Source of the DNA: Lonicera japonica
Lineage: Eukaryota > Streptophyta > Magnoliopsida > Dipsacales > Caprifoliaceae
NCBI GenBank assembly: GCA_021464415.1
Contig: JAKCWG010000374.1
Span: 20,643-84,642 of the forward strand
Length of the DNA: 64,000 bases
Direction of reading: 5' to 3'
Below, piece by piece: positions 56,195 to 64,000 of the stretch. The position numbers and the translations under genes are program-made. Under the pieces are notes generated by a model that was given only the letters and a program-made list of their open reading frames with translations, searched no databases and had not been told where the DNA came from. Each line of letters begins with the position of its first letter. Position 1 is the first letter of the stretch.

Positions 56195-56950
56195 AAACTT
56201 TGCAATATGGAAGCAATACTACCAAGTTTCTCGTGTGGTTCAAACATCTCCATCAATGGCGTTATGAATTGAGAAACCATCATGCAAGATATGTCATGAT
56301 CAAGTTCAATAAACCGTTGAAACAATTCCCTAAAGATGCCTCGCTTCCACCATTAGCCTATCATGCTCATGACAATGCTCAAATCATTGGATGGTATAAC
56401 TACAATCTCTCGAAGAAAGAAAGAACCGTCAGCAATGAAGATTGGATTCAATTTCTATATTTCATGTGTGAATACAATGTTGCGATATGGAAGCAATACT
56501 GCCAAGTTTCTCGCGTGGTTCAAACATCACCATCAATGGCATTATGAACTGAGAACACATCATGCAAGATATGTCATGATCAAGTTCAATAAACCGTTGA
56601 AACAATTCCCTGAAGATGCCTCGCTCCCACCAATAGCCTATCATGCTCGTGACAATGCTCAAATCATTGGATGGTATAACTACAATCTCTCGAAGAAAGA
56701 AAGAACCGTCAGCAATGAAGATTGGATTCAATTTCTATATTTCATGTGTGAATACAATGGTGCTAATATGGATGATATTCCAACAGAGATTTTGTATGGT
56801 CAACAACCTTGGAATGATCACCCGCTTTGCAGAAGACTTGCAGATCATCTCTTTGATTATGCAGAAGGAAGCTTCAATTATGACACAGGAGAAGAAAGCT
56901 CGGACACAGATCCATACGTCAGTCTTGATGATGACTCAGATGAAGAATGA
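56195..56950 (+). pseudogene. Pararetrovirus-like polyprotein C-terminal region, plus copy with internal duplication
   Basis: The plus-strand frames read WFKHHHQWHYELRTHHARY and AQIIGWYNYNLSKKERT, then ANMDDIPTEILYGQQPWND and an acidic tail ending at TGA 56948-56950. The first 280 bp (from 56202) repeat from 56482; 280 is not a multiple of three, so the copies sit in different frames. I link it to the pararetrovirus-like element because it runs into the promoter region and its inverted copy flanks the minus-strand one. No named domain was recognised. Confidence 0.55.
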
Positions 56951-57399
56951 AGACTCACCGAGTTAGCGAGTTAGCGAAGTGTCGGCAGATGAAGACAAAA
57001 GTGCCTTGGATTCCCTTGCAAGTGGTAGACAAGTGGTCGACAACCTTCAGATAAAGCTGTGTAATAATTTGTAATAGTGAGTTTGCTTTAAGCTTTTACT
57101 TTATGCTTTTTAAAGTTGTTTATAAGGAAGCTGTTGTAAGATTCCCTTTGGTTTGTTTGTTTGTATGTCCCTTCTCCTATGAAAGGAACTTTCAGCTGTA
57201 TTGTTTAAGATTTTCGAGTTTTGTAAGAGCTCTCTCTCTGTAAGATTTGTAGGATTAACATCTGTAAGAAACGAGGACAATCAAACAGGACCTTAAACTT
57301 TCACCCTCTCTATTGAGACAATCAAACAGGACCTCATAACCTCTTCTTGTGCTTAATGCCACTTAGAGTTTTTGCAAAAATGTTCCAATCCCCTTTAGC

Positions 57400-57581
57400 A
57401 AAACCCTGAATTCTTTATCCTTCTGCCGTTTAAGAAGAATGAAGATGTTAATCCCACAAAAGCCAGCCATTCAGGAATGAACCCAAAACATTATACTCTT
57501 GCAGTCCAAGAACTCGCCTCCCTAAAGAACCAACAGTTGATTGAACCCACTTCCTCCCCATGGGCTTGTGAAGCATTTTAA
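57400..57581 (+). pseudogene. Caulimovirid-like reverse transcriptase, N-terminal fragment
   Basis: Plus strand: PFKKNEDVNPTKASHSGMN, then LASLKNQQLIEPTSSPWACE and AF followed by TAA. The HSGMN and IEPT..PWACEAF words mark the start of caulimovirid RT domains. The YVDD core, RNase H and protease are missing, so it is a small dead piece. It lies between the promoter copy and the truncated SIRE element. Confidence 0.65.
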
Positions 57582-57689
57582 CCACAAACACTTCTCAAAT
57601 AAATTGATAACTCCGGTCGATTTTAGCTCCTTGCTTAGGCACCGTTAGTTATAAAGAACAGTTGATTTTTTTTTTTGAATCATTCGATG

Positions 57690-59270
57690 AAACAAACACC
57701 CAAAGACTTCCTAAGATTGAGAAATGTGGCACTATCTAAGGGTTATGTAAGAATATCAGCAAGTTGACTTTCGGTAGGAACGTATGACAAGGACACAACC
57801 TTTTCTTCTACCAATTCTCGAATGAAGTGGTATCGGATTTCGATGTGTTTTGTTCTTAAATGCTGGACGGATTTTCAGAAATTCGAATCGTACTTGTATT
57901 GTCCAATAAACAACCATAGTACCTGATCAATCTCGTAATCAGACAACATTTGCTTCATCCAAAGAAATTGCGTACAACAACTTCCGGCCGCAACGAATTC
58001 AGTTTCGGCAGTGGACAAAGAAATGCAATTTTGTTTCTTGCTATGCCAAAGAACGAGCGATGTCCCCATGAAAAAGCATCCACAAACGTGCTTTTTCGAT
58101 CTTCCACATTTCCTACCCAATCAGCATCCGAAAAGGCAAAAAAAACAAGCATTTGTATCAAAAGAACACCATATGCCATAGTCTAAAGTCCCATTAACAT
58201 ATTTGATAATACATTTAACTGCAGTAAGATGAGACTTCTTTGGACATGCTTGAAATCTAGCGCAAATTCCGACACTAAAGGCAATATCATGACGACTAGC
58301 CGTTAGGTAAAGAAGACTACCTATCATGCTTCGATACAAAGTTTGTTCTACGTCCTTACCATTAGCATCTTTGCAAAGCTTTATGCTAACACTCATTAGA
58401 GTAGTAGCATGCTTTACGCTTTCTAAATTAAACTTCTTCACAAGTTCTCTAGCATATTTTGATTGAGATATAAATATCCTATCATCACGTTGATTTACTT
58501 GGAGACCAAGGAAGAAATTTAATTCACCAACCATACTTAATTCAAATTCGTGAATCATAACACTTGCGAATTCTTGAGTATGTTCATCAATCGTGGATCC
58601 AAGGACAATGTCATCCACATAAATTTGAGCAACTAAAATTCCTTGATTTTTATAATGAACAAACAAAGCCTTATCCACACTTCCTCTTGTGAATCCTTTC
58701 TCTAAGAGATAGGATGTCAATCGATCATACCCAAAGCTCTAGGAGCTTGTTTTTACCATAAAGATCCTTACGAAAGTGATAGACATGTTCTGGGAATTTA
58801 GGATCTTCAAATCCTTTTGGTTGCTCAACGAATACTTCCTCTTGTAAGTATCCATTCAAGAAGGCACTTTGACGTCCATTTGGTATAGCTTAAACTTGAG
58901 ATAACAAGCTATAGCTAACAGCAATCGAGTGGATTCTAGCCTTGCAATGGGAGCAAAGGTTTCGTCAAAATCAATACCTTCAACTTGTATGTATCCTTGA
59001 GCTACTAACCTCGTTTTTTGTTTCTAGCAATGGAACCAGCCCGTTAATACATGTTTATTGTTTTATAGTAACTAGAATACATTTGGTTTCTACCAATTCT
59101 ACTTTCGTGTGACCCGCGCTGGATGAAGGTATTACTCCACATTTCTGTTCTGTTCCAAATTGAAACAAATTCTTCTTGCATAGCAATGATCCAATGTTCA
59201 TCAAAAAGTAGCAGGCCTTTGACATTCTTAAGTTCAATGCTGAGAAATATAACATTGAATTTCTCACTTC
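57690..59270 (-). pseudogene. SIRE-type reverse transcriptase and RNase H (broken)
   Basis: The RT core at 58121-58720 has QIYVDDIVLGST (catalytic YVDD) and LNFFLGLQVNQRDD; its N-terminal part (58720-59050) is split over several frames and has lost part of the finger region. RNase H starts near 58120 (SLVLWHSKKQNCISLSTAET) and its end reads in a third frame over 57700-57870 ([13 protein letters not shown]). Cannot make an enzyme. Confidence 0.85.
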
Positions 59271-59279
59271 ATTTCTGAT

Positions 59280-60635
59280 TTATGTCATGTTCTTGACAAC
59301 AGTATTCGCATTTCCAATGATATTGGAAGGGTCTACACGTCGTTGAACCTGAGAAGCATGTTCAGGTAACGAAGATTCTCCTAAGTTAATTGATTCCAGT
59401 TGAGTAGCTAAAGTGGTGTTTACTTCCAATAAGGCAATGTCACCATCTTCATTGTTATCATGAGTATTGGACTCATGTTGGCTTTCAATTTCTTCATTAG
59501 ATTTACTTTCACTATTAGCTTCAAATGGATCGGAAAATTCATCGAGAGGCTCATTGAAGTTACACTTAGCCTTATCATCTACAACAATGTTGATAGGTTC
59601 AATGACTTTATGTGTAACCAAGTTATAAGCACGATAAGCCCAGCTAGTAGGAGAATATCCTAGGAAGATACCTTCGTCACTCTTTGAATCGAACTTTCCA
59701 AGATTTTCACGTTCTTTTAGAATGTAGCATTTACTTCCAAAGACACGGAAATAGGCCAAATTAGGTTTTCTTTCGTTCCAAATCTCATAAGGAGTTTGAA
59801 TTGTACCGGGACGAAGATAACCCCGATTCACGGTGTGACAGGCAGTGGTTACTGCTTCGGCCCAAAATCTCCGAGGAACTTGCTTTCCAAGGAGCTTAGA
59901 ACGAACCATTTCTTGAATAGTTCTATTCTTTCTTTCGACAATTCCATTTTGTTGTGGAGTATAAGGTGCGGAAAATTCATGCTTAACTCCAAATTGATCA
60001 CAAAATTCAACAAGTTCAGAATTTTTGAATTCACCACCATTGTCACTTCGAATGCGAACAACGGTGAGATTTTTTTGATTTTGAATCAATCTTATAGCAC
60101 TAATGATGGATTCAATAGCATCTAACTTTTCTCGCAAGAATCGAACAAGGGAAAATCTAGAAAAGTCATCAACCATTACTAAGATATACTTCTTGCCTCC
60201 AAGACTCTCGGTACGAACAGGACCCATAAGATCCATATGTAACAATTCCAAAATGCAAGAGGTGGCAAGAAATCCAGTCTTCTTATGTGAACTATGAATT
60301 TGTTTTCCCTTTTGACAAGTTCCACATATTTCAGATGAAGACTTTTCTAAAGATGGTAAGCCACATACTAAGCCTTTCTTAGACAATTTGTCTAGATCTT
60401 TATTGTTCATGTGGCCCAAACATTGATGCCACAACTCACCTGAGTCGAGTGTAGCAGCGTTGCAAACAACTTTCGGCTGTGGAAGAATGCAGTAGCAATT
60501 ATCTGTCGATCTTTCTCCATGTAAAATACACTTATTATTGTTAAGGACTTCACATTCCTTACGTGTAAAATTTACGCAAAAATTGTTGTCACACAACTGG
60601 CTTATGTTAATGAGATTAGCTTTCAAGCCTTCCAT
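59280..60635 (-). pseudogene. SIRE-type integrase
   Basis: 451 codons without a stop. HHCC zinc part LWHQCLGHMNNKDLD ... CGTCQKGKQ; catalytic residues in HMDLMGPVR, RSDNGGEFKN and GIVERKNRT; then VFGSKCYILKERENLGKFD and a serine- and acid-rich tail. Integrase would insert the cDNA into the genome. The domain looks whole, but its neighbours are frameshifted, so no polyprotein is made. The ATG is internal to the polyprotein. Confidence 0.9.
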
Positions 60636-61150
60636 AAAAAGAACATCATTTAAGGTTGGGAAGCCAGATATTGAGATGGTTCATTTTCCAAGGACGTTCG
60701 ATTTACTCCCATCACCAAAAGTAACAGCACCATCTTTAATTTTCGACAAACTAAAAAATAGTGCTCTATATCCAATCATATGTCTAGAACAACCACTATC
60801 AAAATACCAATAAGATGTATTTTGAGCTTTGAATGCAGTATGAACCACATAACACTTTAGTGAGTCTTTCTGTACCCAAATTTGTTTGAGTTTTGATTGA
60901 CCTTTCAAGGGAGTTGCAGTGTTAGTGTTTCTCTTGGTTTTCTTCTTTCTAGAATTCCTTTGAAGGAGAGACACCCTTTTAAGATTTCTAATAAGGCTTT
61001 TAGATTTACTAACCAAGTAAGCCATGTGCTTTTCAAAGCTAATCAAACGATTATAGTTGGATTGTGGGTAGACATTTTGTGATCTCCTAAGCTTAAAACA
61101 ATACTATCTCAAGTGATCTTCGTTATGACAATAAGTGCATAAATATGGTT
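60636..61150 (-). pseudogene. SIRE-type protease (broken)
   Basis: YWYFDSGCSRHMIG carries the aspartic protease DSG (about 60770-60810), followed by VTFGDGSKSNVLGK. Upstream sequence is lysine-rich. Frameshifts on both sides. Confidence 0.75.
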
Positions 61151-61159
61151 GAAAGCTCA

Positions 61160-62530
61160 CTTTCTTTAAAGATTTCTTAGGAGTGGGAGTTTTACCATTG
61201 GGATTCTTGAAAGATTATCTTTAGAAATTTTAACCAAGAGTGCATCTTTATCAACATTCATGGAATCAATTAAAAATTCGCACTTTTTCAAGAGTTCCAT
61301 CTTTTCATCAAAAGTTTTAAGCTTTTTGGTTAATTTGATATTACTCTTCTTGGTCTTAACTATCTCAGTACACAGCTGGTCATAGGCTGTATTGAGATCA
61401 AGTTCTTCATTTTCATCATCGAAACCATTGATTGACTCATGGGATGAGTTACACTCATTGTGAGATTCCTTAGAATTTGAAGGATCAAATTGTTGCTCAT
61501 GGCTAGCAACCAAAGTGTATTGCTGCTCTTTATGGGACTGCGAATCATCTTCCTCGTCACTAAGGGTGGGCATTCAGGATCAATTTGTTTGATTCGCCAT
61601 TCTAAGCTTGTTGAGCTTTGTAGCACATTTCCAAGCATAGTGACATTTCCCATGGCATTCATAACATTCATCTTTTCTAACCCCATTATTGTTGTTTTGA
61701 CCCTTGATTCTTTCTTTGATTTGATGGGCCTCCCCTATTGTTGTTTCCATTAGGTCTACTAAGATAATTATTAAATTTCTTATTCAACCTAAGGAATTTT
61801 TCAATATTATTGGCAAGAAGGGCCATCTCATCCTCATTGAGATCAAGGTCATCAACATCATCGTCATCATTGGAATTATTGGATTGTTAAGCTTTGAAGG
61901 CAATGGTTTTGTCCTTCCTTTGTGACGATGATTTAGAGAGAACATCAATTTCAAAAGTTTGAAGCGAACCTAAAAGTTCATTTTCTTTAATAGAATTAAG
62001 ATCTCTGCTCTCTTCTATAGCCGTTATTTTGGAAATAAACCGTTATGGTAAAGACCTAAGTATTTTCTTGACAATACGATGTTTAGGAATGATTTCTTCA
62101 AGATTGTACAAAGAATTTACTATGTCTTTAAAACGGCTATGGAAATTAGTGATGGTTTCAGACTCTTTCATTCTAATGGTTTCAAAATCTGAAGTCAGAC
62201 GTTGAATTTTATAATTTTTAACACTATTTGTCCTTTCATAAACCACCTCCAAGATTTCCCACACTTATTTAGAAGTTTCACACGTGGAATTTTCTTAAAT
62301 TCATATTCAGTCACATGACTTTGGATAACATTTAAGCCTTCGAAGTTCCATTTAGCCGACTCCAGTTCGGTGGGGCTCCACTGTTCTGTTGGTTTGATTG
62401 TCGTCTTAGTTTCATTATCAACAGTGGATTGGACCCGTTGAGAATGGGAGCGAAAGAAATCACGTCTTTCCCCATGACGACTAAAAAACAAATTATAGAA
62501 AAGGATCTCCCTAGCAAATTAAGGGACTCC
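61160..62530 (-). pseudogene. SIRE-type gag (broken)
   Basis: MWEILEVVYERTNSVKNYKI and FHSRFKDIVNSLYNLEEIIP (62043-62264) are the capsid part; the N-terminal part is at 62195-62491. The zinc knuckle CYECHGKCHYAWKC is at 61625-61666. The acidic and coiled part follows (61166-61573, EELDLNTAYDQL). At least three frame changes. Confidence 0.8.
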
Positions 62531-62542
62531 CTCTTATACCAA
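62530..62542 (-). promoter_or_regulatory. Primer-binding site of the SIRE-type element
   Basis: TTGGTATAAGAGG on the minus strand, after the LTR end TTTTTCCA; one base changed from the tRNA-iMet word. Confidence 0.65.
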
Positions 62543-63727
62543 TGGAAAAAAAATACGCAGAAAGTAAAAATACCAAGTCTTATTAAATACTAGTTTCTTA
62601 TCAAAAATGATTTTGTGAAGACAATAATAAACTATGGGTTTCTACCAATTTTAATTCTAGAAAACTTATTGCTCTTATCTAGCATGCAATGATAATCAAA
62701 CCATTTAAACAAATAAGCAACACCAGAATTAACGAGGTATCCCTTCTTACGTAGCACTAATCCTCAAAGACATTTCACTATTAATCACAAGAGTTCACAG
62801 ACATAATAATCACAATTACAAACTTACAAACTTGAGTCGCACAAGAAGAGTTGCAGTCTCCACCTCAAGTGATTGTAGATTGCTTCGAATCACTCGAACT
62901 CAAACACAATGCATCTCGCGTCTCGGACTCTTTCCGAAACTCTCAAACTCACAAAGCAAGGTTTGGGATTTGTTTTTTCTTTTAGAAAGAACTCACAAAT
63001 TTGGCATGAAATATTAAACTCTAGGTGGTAAAAAATATTTGCTTTTCAAAAATATGGAATAAGGATATTTTTCTACAAGGAAAAGCTTATTAAAAACAAG
63101 GAGCATAGATTTGTTTATATAAGAAAAATTGATATCAAAAGTCTATGCAACTTATTGGAAAATTTCTCAAAATGAGTTGTCAATTAATGAATTTTATGCC
63201 CATGAAAAAAGGTGTTCAAAGATGTACAAAACAAGTGGGCAATGTTGAAAAATTAACGAAGATTTTTTTATTTTTTTTCAACTTCAAAGTTTTCAAAGAT
63301 TTTTACCAAAACTTAGTTAATAAATTTTGGTCAAATTTCAATTAAATTAACACTAAAATATTCTTGGTTTTCACAAAAGATTTGACATTTTTCAAAGGTG
63401 AAATCCAAAAAAGATTTAAGTTGAAATTCTAAAATTTAGTTTTGAAAACAAGGATTTTAAGTTGAATTTTTTAACCACCTAGGATTAAATAATTCAAAGC
63501 TCACCAACTCAATGCGAACATGAGATGTAATCTACGGCTTCTAGAGTTTTGAGTTTTTCATCGAGTGCGAAAACGAGCGACACAGAACATTTTACCAAAT
63601 ACAAATTGTGTTTTTGTCGAGAGAATAATGCCAACTAAAAATAGACCTAACATAGATTCAGCACACGTTACTCTTTTCTATTTCGTTATCAGATCTTACT
63701 TATTTCATTGTGCCAAATGACACACCC
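62543..63727 (-). repeat. 5' LTR of the SIRE-type element
   Basis: About 1.18 kb between the primer site and the backbone hairpin repeats. No coding. Minus-strand start near TGTGTCATTTGGCAC. The 51-bp segment 63282-63332 is shared with 52059-52109. Confidence 0.55.
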
Positions 63728-63734
63728 TAGTTTC

Positions 63735-64000
63735 TTTTACAAGGAGGGATGGGCCCCACAATGTTGTTCTTCGATCACATAAACTTTCTTCTATAACCTA
63801 AATATCCTACAGACTAATCATTGCTCATGACATTTCATCAAAAAAGCAAGGTAAAAGATATAATTGATTCATGAAATGCCATGAACATAATGAGATTGTA
63901 GCCATTTGTTTTACAAGAGAGATGGGCCCCACATGTTATTCTTCGACCACATAAACTTTATTCTATCACCTGAATATCCTAAAAGCTAATCATTGTTCAA
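63735..64000. repeat. Hairpin tandem repeats at the window end
   Basis: One full hairpin unit (about 63822-63886) and the start of another (about 63986), each preceded by GATGGGCCCCACA. It best matches the unit D block around 51393-51660, so the transposon complex lies inside or beside a hairpin repeat block. Confidence 0.8.

Larger units (their letters stand above)
57690..63730 (-). mobile_element. SIRE-type Ty1/copia element, 3' LTR lost
   Basis: Minus-strand order: LTR (62543 to about 63727), primer site at 62530-62542, gag, zinc knuckle, protease, integrase, RT, RNase H ending near 57690, where caulimovirid-like sequence takes over. Gag and integrase words fit the SIRE/Maximus lineage. 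No 3' LTR remains except the 51-bp snippet at 52059-52109. Many frameshifts and stops. No target duplication was found around the complex. Confidence 0.75.

Overview
The window is plant nuclear DNA, most likely from a eudicot. It is AT-rich. It holds Ty1/copia and Ty3/gypsy LTR retrotransposon debris with tRNA-iMet-type primer sites, a rearranged caulimovirid-like (plant pararetrovirus) insertion, a hAT-type MITE, a plastid accD fragment and exons with plant-type GT/AG borders. There is no bacterial gene organisation, and no intact single-exon host gene was found. Percentages of similarity below are impressions from reading by eye, not computed values.

The backbone is a tandem array of a locus with a core of roughly 10 kb, in four copies: unit A (1-16422), unit B (16423-31068), unit C (31069-42823) and unit D (from 42824, broken by transposons). 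Each unit carries, on the minus strand, remnants of one intron-rich gene. Spliced in silico, its exons read as a DUF1995 family protein (plastid-type, function poorly known). The exons are short (about 66-115 nt) and are easily missed by ORF calling. Copy A retains exons 8, 7, 6, 4, 3, 2 and 1b; copy B retains 8, 6 (twice), 4, 3, 2 and 1b; copy C retains 8, a piece of 7, then 5, 4, 3, 2 and 1b; copy D retains intact exons 8, 7 and 6, and its upstream exons would lie beyond the window. A, B and C share a frame-breaking insertion in the last exon that D lacks, so a dead copy was amplified. Unit C looks chimeric: its left half is A/B-like and its right half is a more ancestral type.

Within the units are blocks of a 160-180 bp tandem repeat. 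Each repeat unit contains a hairpin (17-nt arms) and a TGGGCCCCAC motif, and the blocks end in a TATATATA-like segment. Younger insertions tell the copies apart. A has two long LTR-like insertions of one Ty3/gypsy family. B has an Athila-like remnant flanked by a 780-bp duplication. C has a hAT MITE, a 310-bp LTR-ended insertion, an Ogre/Tat-like solo LTR, a reversed gypsy LTR piece and the accD fragment. D has a complete but dead Ty1/copia element (45579-50748) and then a complex of a caulimovirid-like element and a SIRE-type copia element (52059 to about 63730).

Nothing here is a working mobile element: every pol or capsid region shows stops, frameshifts, missing domains or chimeric patches. 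The most interesting items are the hidden tandem DUF1995 gene with a potentially intact D copy running off the window, the hairpin repeat, the double template-switch patch in the copia RT, and the head-to-head pararetroviral insertion joined by microhomology to a SIRE LTR.
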